NCBI RefSeq assembly: GCF_000003815.2
Contig: NC_049988.1
Coordinates: 6,677,765-6,741,764 of the forward strand
DNA: 64,000 bases
Source of the DNA: Branchiostoma floridae
Taxonomy: Eukaryota > Chordata > Leptocardii > Amphioxiformes > Branchiostomatidae
Direction: 5' to 3'
Shown: piece after piece, positions 35,440-46,102 of the stretch
Layout of the letters: every line of letters begins with the position of its first letter
Numbering within the stretch: the first letter of the stretch is position 1
The notes under the pieces: generated by a model
What the model saw: the letters and a program-made list of their open reading frames with translations, nothing else
The model's database searches: none
Told to the model about the DNA's origin: nothing
Program-made: the position numbers and the translations under genes

Positions 35440-36322
35440 ACGGATAAAGTCAAGAATAGATTCCAGGAAAAGAATGTGGGCACAACGTGATTGATAAGAA
35501 CGTAATGGTAATGCATCTAAGATAAGGCGGTGTAGCCAATTATCTTTGACAAGTATTTGACTGAGGTTCACAATCAGATATCCCACGTCATGCATTATTG
35601 AAGAATCCCAATGGAATAAGGCTAACTGAAATAGCAACCCGAAACACGAACCCATTCGATTACTGGTTGGCAGACCTGCAATTGCAACTCGTGATGCCAC
35701 CCCCGCATTTTTAAAGTTCAAGATTGTTTAAAATGAATTCAAACAAAGACCTTTGGGACGGTTTACTTTTTACCATCTGATGAAGTATTGCTGGTATATA
35801 TTTGATGATCCAAATATCCCATAGCATAATAAATACATCTTAGCCATGAGTACAATATGATTACTCTAAAACAACCAAAAAGGACGGATACATAAATAGT
35901 TAATGATGTAAAACAAAGTTGATAGTTCGACAAACTTCTGACAAATGCTGACTGAGTACATACTTCAGTTGAGTCGAAGAAGAAATCTCCATTGCCCTTG
36001 TTTGTATTACGTGCTTCCTCTATTTTAAGAGATTCTGGAGCTATTGGAATAGATATAAAACGTCCGCACACAGCTCACTACTTACGTATCCTTTGCAAAG
36101 TGTTGACTTCTAGGTCTTTACGGCATTGTCAAATCACGGCACTGTTGGTACGCAAGTATCAGTAATTACAGGACTTGCCTCCAATGTCAACTTCCCGGAG
36201 CAACCCTCAGACATGGCTTGTCGACAAATTTGTCATCCGTGACTGGGAAACTTTGAAATGCAATGTGCTCACTCATCGCTAACCGTGACATTCCCTGCTA
36301 TACATCTATACATAACGCTACT

Positions 36323-36520
36323 TCACCTTTATCCGTGGGGAAACCTATATCCGTTGTTTGTAAAAGCACGGTATTTAAGTATATCAAGTGGACTAACGGT
36401 GTTATATTTTGACAATAAATGCAATATCTTGAAAACATTACATTCAGAAACCACCGTCCATCGACTTTATATACTTTTCAAAGATAACAGATATAGATTA
36501 CCTCACCGATGAAGGTGAAC
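36323..36520. mobile_element. TA-flanked MITE with CACCTTTATCC ends, copy 1
   Basis: Begins CTTCACCTTTATCCGTGGGG and ends GATGAAGGTGAAC, with TA on both sides. Core blocks ATTTTGACAATAAA and ACCACCGTCCAT are shared with the copy at 60.4 kb. TA flanks suggest Tc1/mariner-type mobilisation (inference). Confidence 0.75.
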
Positions 36521-37036
36521 TAGCGTTTACGTTACAGAAAGCGTGTAAAATTCTGCACGGTGTGATACTAGTATAATTGAAGTTGTTGGATAGCAGCTAT
36601 GGCTTGATAGTGGCCAATATCAGTTGGCCCGGAATCAACTTTGGCCTAGACAAGATCTATAAACGTTGTATACCCTCGTGGCACAGCCACAGACAAGCCT
36701 ATATTGCATCGTCGCCAAGAGACCTAGAGCTGCACGAAATGTGATTTATCTGATATGTAAAATCCTGTGATGCCGGCGAAGCGTGAGGCTGCATATAGAA
36801 AATCATTGAAATTAATAGCTTGATGTAGAAATCAAATGCCAGGGATTCCCAGTACTAATGTTATCTTGATGATATAAGCTGGCTGACATGGAATGCCTAT
36901 TTATCATTTATATATGCCGCTTCGTTATACACAATTCGTATCTAGGCTGAAGAACAAGATTTTTTTGTACACAGCCAAGTGTTTAAGTCAACCGAAGTCT
37001 AGGTGACCGGCCGTCTTTCATCTTTCTCAGCTCGGT

Positions 37037-37180
37037 TCTGATCGGTTTACATTGCAGTGCATCATAGGTGTCGCTGCTTACAGTTACGGTACCAAACGGA
37101 AAGTAGTTAGAGAGAGAAGCGTTTGGAACCGCATCTGTGAGCAGCGACACCTACACTGTAGTGCAATGTAAATCAGTTAG
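37037..37180. repeat. 144-bp foldback
   Basis: TTTACATTGCAGTGCATCAT with AGGTGTCGCTGCTTACAG on the left pairs with CTGTGAGCAGCGACACCT and GTGCAATGTAAATCAG on the right. The inner loop also holds paired CAAACG/CGTTTG. Confidence 0.7.
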
Positions 37181-37879
37181 GAATACCCAGCTTCTTTTGC
37201 ATTATTAAGTGATATACATTATGTTACAGGACCTAGGGTACTTCGTGGTTGACCCATGTTCTAACGGTTCTAATTTCATACGAATGAAACGTAAAACCAG
37301 ACATCTTTGTGTTTGAGAGGAACTATCCCTTCGCTCACTCCTTCTATCTATCTCTATATCTCTTCTTCAATCTCCCTCTCTCTCTCAATCTTCAATATTA
37401 TCATTCACCTTGTGAAGTATGTGCAACCAACGACTTCAACAATTCCACGCCAATCATCACAACATTATTTCCCCGATCCGTAATCACATAGAGCATTACT
37501 ACAGCAACAAAGGAGAAAAAAATCGATTTTAACTCAACCCAAAGGGCGATATATATCATTTATCAAGCACCCATTAGGGGCTACTACATCTATAAAGAGC
37601 ACGTCAAATTCGACTATTCAAATGTAGTCAACAAGAATTACTATACCACCACGGGATACTGGCCCACTCCAATCGTATATATAATCAATCAATCTGTGCG
37701 AAGTAGATCCAATAAATTTTCTTTGAACACCCATTTATGTATCTATATTACCTATTATCCGGCCTAACGATATATATGGGCGTCAAAGATATATTGGTTC
37801 TATGAAAATTTACATCGTTATTCTTAAATGGCGTGGGCGCGCTCTCGCTTCAGGCACTGGGAATAAAAAGTACAAAAAC

Positions 37880-37963
37880 AATCGGCGAAAATAATATATC
37901 AGTGAAGTGAACGAATGAACCCCACAGTGACAAGCTTGACGCAAGTGCATAGAGATACCACCT
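37880..37963 (+). mobile_element. right-half fragment of the 242-bp MITE
   Basis: CGGCGAAAATAA, GAATGAACCCCACAGTG and AGTGCATAGAGATACCACCT match the right half of copies A and D. The left half is absent. Just upstream (37833-37866) is a short block repeated at 41823-41858. Confidence 0.65.
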
Positions 37964-39159
37964 TTACGTCAACGTTTTTAAATGGTTTTCACAAACGTGT
38001 CCGGCCATAGAAATAAACGTGCACCCTAAATTGGGACACCGCTATCTTTCTCACAACATCTGGCACCCGTCTCTTATATCTTCAAATTCAATTGGCCCTA
38101 CGCAATCAGGATGTCCTGAATACAATAGTGATTACCCTCCGGTAATTCGATTCTGCTTCGCATACTTATCAACGTGTGATTTTATTTCCAATTTGGGTCA
38201 TTCTAAAATATTACTCAGTTAAAAGCATGGCACAATGGTGCTACTATACACATGGTTGTAACATTGTGTTCTGAAAGGATTTCTCTAGATGACGTATTGT
38301 TAGATTTTGTATCGTAATCGAATTTTACGTACTGGGCCAGGGTCATTAAAGAAACTTGTCATAGATTAGATTTTTTGAGCAACAAATTTGACATCAAAAT
38401 GTAGATGAAACTTTACGATACTATGAAAGCATTGTTGGTAGTGATTTGATGAGCATATTGCACACTTGTCATTGTTTTACAACAAGAGGTGATAGTTATT
38501 TAAAAAGCAGCAGCCCACAGAACATAGGAGTTATTAAAAAAAGATTTCAAAATTTGATCAAACACATGTGAATGGTGACTCACCAAAATGTTGACCGTGC
38601 CCATCGACTGTCGTTGGGAATTTGACTCATTTTCTTGAGGCCCACTGATCGTAGGGATTTGTGACGTAATGAGCGGGTCAAAGGTGACATGAAGTCGATA
38701 CCTACCACCGTTCCGATTCAAAATCCTGGACACAATAAAGAAACTTGATTTTGCAATGCTGATTGCAAGATATTTATGTTCCATGTAAATCATCATCTCC
38801 GCTTAAGTTTCGTAACTTCATCTAGGAAGCCTTTTGTTTTCGTTTTGAAATCACTTTGCTTCCTAAATTATGGGGTAAAATTTCATATGTTTGAAAGTTC
38901 TTACTAGTGATAAATGGTAGCAGCCTAGATTGCGTATCGTTTTGCTCATTGACTTTAAATGGTGCCAAAATTTACCTTTTAAACTCGCTGCTGTTATATA
39001 ATCTACACACGTTCACGTTGTATCATAGTTCGTATTGCGTCATTTCGTTCTAGATGACGTCAAAGGATTATCGGAGAGACCAGACATAAACTGTTTTTGA
39101 TCCCTCCCGGTAACATATGGGGGCGATGCCCCTGTTAAGCCTTCTAAATGTATTGTACT

Positions 39160-39300
39160 GTGGGATCCTTAATCCTCCAAAGGATTTAAGGATTAAGGGA
39201 CGCGTTGCTAAAAGCAACAGTCACAGATGTATCTACTATCCATGTAAATCATGTGGGTGTAAAACTCTATGTAACTCCAATACATCTGTGACGTCTGTGA
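39160..39300. repeat. two nested inverted repeats
   Basis: CCTTAATCCTCC pairs with GGATTTAAGGATTAAGG (39168-39199). GTCACAGATGTAT (about 39220) pairs with ATACATCTGTGAC (about 39280). Either could be a small foldback. Confidence 0.45.
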
Positions 39301-40085
39301 CACTCGTAAGCCCCTAATAAAGGATAAACAGTGGACAGAGGTCACACAAGGGATATATTTGTAAATCTAGCCCATTTTGCAGGATTAACATTCTAAAGCC
39401 AGGATTTAAAGAATAACAATTTGCTGTGTTTGAAAAAAAGGGTTGCAACACAAACATTATTTCAGTTATAATAGAATAAAAGGATAGAAAAATAAAATTC
39501 CTTGTTTTGTAAGGCACCCAACATTGTCTTAGTGGAATTGGCCCATAACATAATGACATATGTAGATAAATCATTGTAGGTCACATATCCATGAATATAT
39601 GTATTCCTTAAGTCATCGTATTTACGATGCTTCATAAGTAAGCTTCACGAAAACTAAAATACTAATTTCGGCCGTGCCAAAACTTTCTTCACCGTGTTCA
39701 ACAGGTTATTCTCCATCGGCAGATTCAGAGCACACCGGGCGCATTACTGTATCGTGTTTAAAGCTTTGGGACCAAACATCGAGGTTAAAAGGTCAACCAA
39801 AGGGTCAATCATACCACAAAAAGGTCTTGACAGAAATATCTAATAGCTTTTGATATTCCTTCTTCCCCCTTTTCATCTTGCTCGGTGCTTCCACCAAGGG
39901 ATTTTTCAAAGGCAAAGGTTTAAACCTTGCTCAACTCAAAACTTCTTTGATCTTTTGAGGAGGTTCTGAAGCTTCAATATCGCCTGAGACCACTGGAGTC
40001 GTCATTCGTGACCAAGCGTTATCTATTCTTCCATCCCTTGGTGCGGTTCAAAGGAGTTTCCGCCGGCGAAAGCATGGAGATCTTT

Positions 40086-40555
40086 ATCAGAGGATACCGT
40101 TGTTAGAGGAGAAACTACCTCATGAGAAAAGACTTGATAAGCAGGCCAATGCATTGCCAACGGGCTATTCGCGAAGGCTTGACGGTTGGGTCGAATTCTG
40201 TGTGCATCTGCCAATAATATATCTTAGTAAACATAATTCTGTAAGAAAGAACTAGACCCTAATAGAAACACTTAAGTTTATCTCAATAACTGATGTTACT
40301 TTATCAGAGGATACCATCGTGAGAAGAGAAACTACCTCATCAATCTTGAGCTACGGCTAGTACTTGATAGGCAGGCAATTGCATCGTCAATGAGCTATTA
40401 TCAAAGGCTTGACGGTTGGGTCGAATTTGAGAGCCCCTGCCAAGAATATATCTTATATAACTCCGTAAGAAGGTCAAACCAGGCAATGTGAAATGCACAT
40501 GTAGGTCCTAATAGAAACATAGAGAATTTTACTATCACTTATGTTTATTCAATTA
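40086..40555. repeat. two-copy tandem repeat, 217-bp period
   Basis: ATCAGAGGATACC starts at 40086 and 40303. Shared blocks: GAGAAACTACCTCAT, GGCTTGACGGTTGGGTCGAA, AAGAATATATCTTA and CTAATAGAAACA. Confidence 0.85.
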
Positions 40556-40819
40556 ACTGATGTTGAACTATCTCACAAGATGGTTCAACATCATCAGCCA
40601 GCCCTTAGAATAGAAACCAAGAAAACATGAATGATTGTAAATATTTCATACACAATGATAGTATTAATTCTATCTGCAGCTGCGGCATTTATTCAACATA
40701 GATTTTACACGTGTCCGTACATAATTGCAAAAAAAAACTGCAGAAAAAGTATCCATCTCGGATCAGGATAAAGTTTCAATTAATGATAGGGCTTAACATA
40801 TCAGAGGCGCTTGAGGATA

Positions 40820-40993
40820 CAGTAGAAGCCGCTTAATTGCACGGTCTATTTGCCAGTGAATTTCGTGCAATTATCCGACTGGTGCAATAAAGCGAAGTTA
40901 TCTAGTTGGACCACGCTGGTTTGGGATTTAGAGATTCCGTGCAGTTAACAGAAGTGTGCGTTAATCCGTTGTGCAATTAAGTGGCTTCTACTG
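40820..40993. mobile_element. 174-bp pogo/Tigger-like MITE
   Basis: Ends are CAGTAGAAGCCGCTTAATTG and the reverse complement of a near-identical sequence (CAATTAAGTGGCTTCTACTG). TA lies on both sides (40818-40819, 40994-40995). A CAG start with an inner TTGCAC stretch and a TA duplication is the pogo-class pattern. No transposase is present. Confidence 0.8.
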
Positions 40994-41349
40994 TATTAGG
41001 GGTTCAAAACCCGTAGCACCCTCGGCAGCAATCAATATTTGTCCCTAAAGCTGTTCAATAGCATAGAACCAAAGCAGCATGCATATATGTTCAGAACACT
41101 AGATATCAAAACTGAACGATCAGCTGCAGTACCGTCGACAGGCGCAAGAAGCCCCATTATCGAACTTCTTTTTACCGCCCCCTACCCACATAACAAATAC
41201 CATTAACAAATACCACGTTTTCTCAAGTTATATTTTCACACGAACACAATCAAACGGCATCAGAAACATAACATTTCTGCGAAGATAATTACATTTTGCA
41301 TACCACATCACGGGTAGATTATATCACATCACAAGCGTTGAAGATGATT

Positions 41350-41712
41350 ATACCAAGGAATTATACTAAGGACTTATTAGTACAATAAGAAAAAACACCT
41401 TTGACAATTTGATAGCGACCAAAGGCACTTATTAAATGTAATTTCAGAAAACATCATTACACCAAAAACTATACAAAGGACTTGCCATCAAAATTATCAG
41501 ATAGAAAACGCACCTTTCTAGTTGACACTTTGATACCGATGAAAGGCATTTATTAAATGTAATTTCAATTCAGAAAACATCATTACACCAAGAAAATGTC
41601 ATAAGGACTTGCCATCGAAATTATCAGAAAGAAAATGCACCTTTCTAGTGGACACTTTGATACTGAGTGATAAAAGGCATTTATTAAATGCAATTTCAGA
41701 AAACACATTAAT
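41350..41712. repeat. three-copy tandem repeat, about 115-125 bp period
   Basis: GGCATTTATTAAATGTAATT and TCAGAAAACATCATTACACC recur, with AAGGACTTGCCATC and GCACCTTTCTAGT in copies 2 and 3. The first copy is the most diverged. Confidence 0.85.
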
Positions 41713-41822
41713 GCTAAGTCGGGGGCGTAATTTGCTTCATTTTTTCCGCTTGGAAAATTTGCTGCCTCGAAGGGTCATGGAGAGTGGTTGGGTTGTTGAT
41801 GAAGAGCTTCGTGAAGAGGATG

Positions 41823-41858
41823 GCGTGGGCGAACTATCGCTTCAGGCATTGGGAATAA
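41823..41858 (+). repeat. short block also found at 37.8 kb
   Basis: CGTGGGCGAACTATCGCTTC and AGGCATTGGGAATAA match 37833-37866 (CGTGGGCGCGCTCTCGCTTC and AGGCACTGGGAATAA). This is a short dispersed repeat of unknown family. Confidence 0.4.
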
Positions 41859-42686
41859 CATCTCTCTCACGTTGACATGCCGTATTTCCTGACACACTAG
41901 TTTAACACGTGCGAGAGAAGGCTGTCTGTTGCATCAATCAACCCAAATTGCCGCCCTTTAGCCTGGTTTTGAATATGTGTAAATAATCTATCATGTAGCC
42001 ATAGAAAACAAGTTTTGTACATATTAGCAAGTTGAAAATGAGTTTAACTTTGTTATAGAATATGCTCTAGATATGCGTGATGATTTATTCTTCACATGTA
42101 AATTTCTTTTTTTGAAATACAATAGCTTTGAGAAGCTTAATACCAGAAGTAGATTTGACAGTGTCTTTGGATTTGACATCTCTAATGATGCTAGGTAAAT
42201 ACATGTACATGAACAATTCATTCGTTATTACAAAAGATAATGAAACTAATATGTAGTCCACCTGATCTTATCAAGATTTAAATTTGATACCCTATATTGT
42301 TGTTTATAGTCACTGTACGAATGAAAAGTCACTGAACGTTTTCTTGAGTAAAAAAAAAAGCTTCTATCTAATATCCATTCTGATAGAATATGGTGAGAAA
42401 AAAATATCCGTGGTCCAACCTCCAAATGATTGTTTCGGTACTATAGAGTGAAATCGTGATGCCCCTTAATCATTTGAGATGTAATTTAGTAATGCCCCAA
42501 TTGGACTTTATTGTTATTGAGGCCTTCACGAAAATGTATGCAAATAGTCCCTAGATTTAAAAAATGCGATAGTATAACTTGATAATTCTAGAATCTTCTC
42601 ATGGACTATAATACCTGCAGAACTCTTGATTACTATCAGAATCACAATCAGATAAATTCCAACCTTGCCAAGAAAGGTTGCTCAGT

Positions 42687-42732
42687 TTCTTTTTGTTTGT
42701 TTGATTGTTTGTTTGTTTGTTCGCTTGTTTGT
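42687..42732. repeat. (TTTG)n microsatellite
   Basis: Repeated GTTT units with single-base changes. Confidence 0.85.
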
Positions 42733-42940
42733 CGTCCTGCTTTCACCAAGCTTACTAGCAATAGGGACACGGACTTCAAACTAGATGCAAAATACAGAGG
42801 CACCACGTACACAGTCACGAAAATTTAAACGTCATAGTATCCGACACAGTAGATGCCTCATGACTACCATCGGTTGCCGGCTCTCCGACTGAATAAACCC
42901 GATAAGACAAAAAGGTCGCCTCGGTCACGACGGCGGGGAT

Positions 42941-42963
42941 GCTACACGTTTTTAGCGTGTAGC
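42941..42963. repeat. perfect 8-bp hairpin
   Basis: GCTACACG and CGTGTAGC around a 7-base T-rich loop. Function unknown. Confidence 0.4.
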
Positions 42964-43279
42964 TGACACGCGTGAAAAATCCTCTCACCTTGAAACACAC
43001 TCTTGATGGATACGTTGAAGAATCCTACCAAGGTGACCCCTATAACGTTGAGTACGTCAGTCGCACCTACACACTTCCCTCGCCTGTCATGTTTTGAGTA
43101 TCAATTAAAGTCAACAACGCCAAAGTGATAAACTATTAGTTGCAATTAAAGTGCGCATAGTTCACTACTGGTAGCCTCTTAAAAGTTGCTTTGTAGCACG
43201 AAGCATGTGGTTGAAAACGCTACTACTTAAGTGTATGCTACTCTGTAACAGAATTATTAACGACACTCTAACTTGTTGA

Positions 43280-43610
43280 TTCTCTCCGCTCTGTCAAACT
43301 AACTCCAACTTGATATCTAACTACAGCCATTAATCCACGGCCGATTTTACTTACGGGACCGGCCGAAAAAACGGACTTAAAAATCAGTGGACCGGATGTT
43401 GGACCGATTAGAAAATGAGCACATTTTATCGGCAGGCGTTCAAACGTTTCGGGGTTTACGAGGCCAAGCAAACCTCAGCAAACCAAGTTCTACAGTCCAA
43501 CGTAAAGAGGAAGCTAGTTTACATGAATATAGGATTTTAACACACCAGCGGGAGTCAAATATTCCACCAAACAGATTCCTTTGTAGAGAAATGGAGCATG
43601 TATTGCTTTG
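43280..43610 (+). repeat. GGACCGGTCC dispersed repeat, copy 2
   Basis: Contains GGGACCGGCCGAAAA, TGGACCGATTAGAAAATGAG, GGCAGGCGTTCAAACGTTTC and CAAATATTCCACCAAACAG. It matches copies at 9.2 kb (same orientation) and 48.9 kb (opposite orientation). Confidence 0.6.
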
Positions 43611-44149
43611 AGTAGAAAGTAGAAAGATAAGATAAAGATCAATATCTCTATCAAAGTGCACGACAGCGTACAAAGTCAAAGAAGGATCTAAGATTGGTCC
43701 TTACGGTGCCTTTGATTAACTACAGTTGCTGAGGACACTTTCTTCAGGATGCACCTAGGGTAATAGGATTCTCTAGAGCACTCCTCAACATTTCAATTGA
43801 ATGACGGCGAATTGATTTTTACATCAAGACCGGGTCTTGAGGGGCTCTCGAGATTCCTCGCGAGAGTTGGATAAACGCATCACCTCTGACCCGCTTGGCA
43901 GTTGATAGGCGTCGGTATGGCCTTTGATCTAGCCTTTTCTACTTCACTGCGTATTGGCCTTTGATAAGCACTCGAGCTGACGAGGAAGCTTCAGTGACAG
44001 TGTTTTGACCACACAAGGGATGGCCACATGAAAACTGTGCACGTGCATTGCATTAGTTTGAACGACACTCTTGGAAGTTATGAAATGTCCCTGGGTATCG
44101 GTGCTCGGGTATACTTTCCTTTTGGGTAGCCGTTTTGTGTCCTGTGTGT

Positions 44150-44300
44150 ATATAATAAAGAGAATTTGTGGCAAATCGATGCCAGTTCGGCAAAAGACAA
44201 AGTAACGCTATAAAGACGAGCCTTTAAGGCTTCGGTCCCAATTGCACCGGTGCTTGTCAGTGATGTAGCCCCGCCCGGCTCCGAAGCAACAAATTTGTTG
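44150..44300. repeat. probable dispersed repeat end
   Basis: Contains CTATAAAGACGAGCCTTTAA, GGTCCCAATTGCACCGGTGC, TGTAGCCCCGCCCGGCTCCG and CAACAAATTTGTTGC. The block is compact and GC-rich and ends in a TA microsatellite (44305-44323). It looks repetitive, but no second copy was found in this window, so this rests on general impression. Confidence 0.3.
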
Positions 44301-44764
44301 CAGATATATATATATATATATAATTTTTTTTTTTTTATATGTATAGGTGGGGGGGGGGTCATTTGTTTATTCACTGTAGATATACTATAGAATTTTGGCA
44401 ACAATTTAGATATTGGTGGAAAAGCGTGACAAAAGCAAGATATACGTTTAAGCGAGAATACGATAATATATTGTGTAATAGAACCAGCATACCTTGCTTT
44501 TTGCATAATGATAGCTAAATAAAGCCTATACATCTGCTTTGTTAATGACATCAAACCCAGTATCCGACATTTCCTTCAACTAAAATTCCGAACATACAAC
44601 ATGTAAGATGAAAGGTCCTTCTCTGTATGTATCCATCCACGTTGTGGCACATGTCCTTTGTATGTCTTTGTAATGTTTATTGAAATGAAATAAAAATCTA
44701 AAAAATAAGAATAAAATAAAAATACGTGGGGGGGGGGGGCGTCGTAGCATTCGGTGTCTATTTG

Positions 44765-44832
44765 TTACCGGGTCCCGGGTTAATTTTACTTGAAGTCCGA
44801 GTTAAATTCAACCCTGTGCCCGACCGGGCCCT
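44765..44832. repeat. imperfect hairpin, CCCGGGTTAATTTTA type
   Basis: CGGGTCCCGGGTTAATTTTA pairs loosely with GTTAAATTCAACCCTGTGCC and CGACCGGGCC. It resembles the hairpin at 24713-24768. Confidence 0.4.
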
Positions 44833-45084
44833 AAAAATAGTCCGACAGCCGCAAGGTGTGCCACGGAGCCATGTAGGGATCACGACCGAAAGTGCATAAA
44901 AAACAGCTTGTGAACTGACCCCCCTTTTCCGAATTTGGACCTAAGCCTAAGTTGTCAACAAAGACAATTGGGCCAATTTTTTTACGGATAAATGACCAAG
45001 CTTGTTTAGGTGCAGTTACAGGTTTGTGCACCTGAACCTTGAATATATTTAGGTACATGTACATGCACATGGCTCTTCATGTCT

Positions 45085-45140
45085 ACCTTGTCCCCCCAAC
45101 GACCTGGAGGTCAAGGGACTAGGTAGGTAGGTAGGTACAT
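45085..45140 (+). repeat. AGGTCAAG...(GGTA)n tail, copy 2
   Basis: CCCCCCAACGACCTGGAGGT, then CAAGGGACTAGGTAGGTAGG. Near-identical to the segment at 20.1 kb; a shared retroelement tail is likely. Confidence 0.55.
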
Positions 45141-45886
45141 GGCTCTACACCAGTCTTTCTTTCAAGAAATAAATTGAACCAAACTAAAGCCGTTGGTATG
45201 ATTGTCTGTTTTATCTCGCGTTTAGCGACAGGTATGTTTTGTGTAAATAAGACTGATCTGCTGTCACAGCTAAGTAGACAGCTTCTTAGTCATGGTTTCG
45301 TAAAATGGATTCCATGATTACACATTTCCACAGCACTGAAGCTGGTAGAACTAAAGTGTGTCTTGGCATAAATGCCGTGAAAAATCAAATTTTCGAGTTC
45401 ATGCAGGGACAACCTTGAAAGATATACATGTACCCGTTGTTACAGTTCTTTGATGGATATACGACTGCTTTCTCTAAAATCTTAAAACTATCAAATGTAG
45501 TATTTTGATACTGCCTACGAGAAAATGAGAGTAGCAAATATTGCCTTAATGCTAGTGTGACCGTGACCAAATTGTCATTGAAAGTCATCGAATCGACAAA
45601 TTAAGGCATAGTAACTATAGGTACATGATCACTTAGTTACAATCAAAAATACATTGAGTTGATTTTCACCAAAATAACTTATTGTGAACAAAAATCAAGT
45701 ACATGTATACCATGTGCAGTATTTATAGATTTGTAATAGTGCAATACATAAACATTGCTATTCTAACCTGTAAGTCAGTGGTGTCCTGTAATTTAAAGTC
45801 ACATCAAATGACCTTATTAAAAAGTTCCTGCGAAATTGAATAGTGGTAAAATGAAGGGATATGCAACATATTAAATTTAGGAGAAA

Positions 45887-46102
45887 ATGCCTAAGGTGCG
45901 ATTAATGAAAGAAAGGAAAAATAGAAGAAATCGTTTGTGTGAAAAAGTGTGCCGAAAAAAAGGTACGAACGACGCCAGTAAACATTGTCGTAAGGCCTAT
46001 GGGGGAAAATGTTGCGTTTCCTGTTTCCCTACGTGCCCTAGAAAAACTTGCAGACCCAAAACTTTTTTTGGTGAACAGTGGAGTCACATAGCTTCAAGTT
46101 AG
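45887..46102 (+). CDS. doubtful small cysteine-rich, basic ORF
   Basis: An ATG-to-stop frame of 71 codons with a stop just before the ATG. The N-terminal part is rich in Lys and Arg. Eight cysteines follow with spacing C-x3-C-x11-C-x8-CC-x2-C-x3-C-x4-C. Local base composition is slightly more GC-rich than the flanks. There is no signal peptide, no Kozak-perfect start and no recognised family. It could be an exon of a secreted cysteine-rich peptide, a remnant or a chance frame; chance is the most likely reading. Confidence 0.12.
   Translation: MPKVRLMKERKNRRNRLCEKVCRKKGTNDASKHCRKAYGGKCCVSCFPTCPRKTCRPKTFFGEQWSHIASS

Larger units (their letters stand above)
37181..40085. other. mostly featureless
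   Basis: Apart from the MITE fragment near 37.9 kb and the inverted repeats at 39.2 kb, no gene is seen. The 98-codon minus-strand frame at 38500-38796 has no recognised motif. Confidence 0.45.
41860..43279. other. no gene recognised
   Basis: AT-rich with the TTTG microsatellite and a small hairpin. Frames of 61-75 codons lack motifs. Confidence 0.5.

Noticed and set aside
44078-44554. 158-codon minus-strand ORF
   Set aside because: Runs through a TA microsatellite, a G-run and a probable repeat end; low-complexity stretches of proline, lysine and tyrosine.
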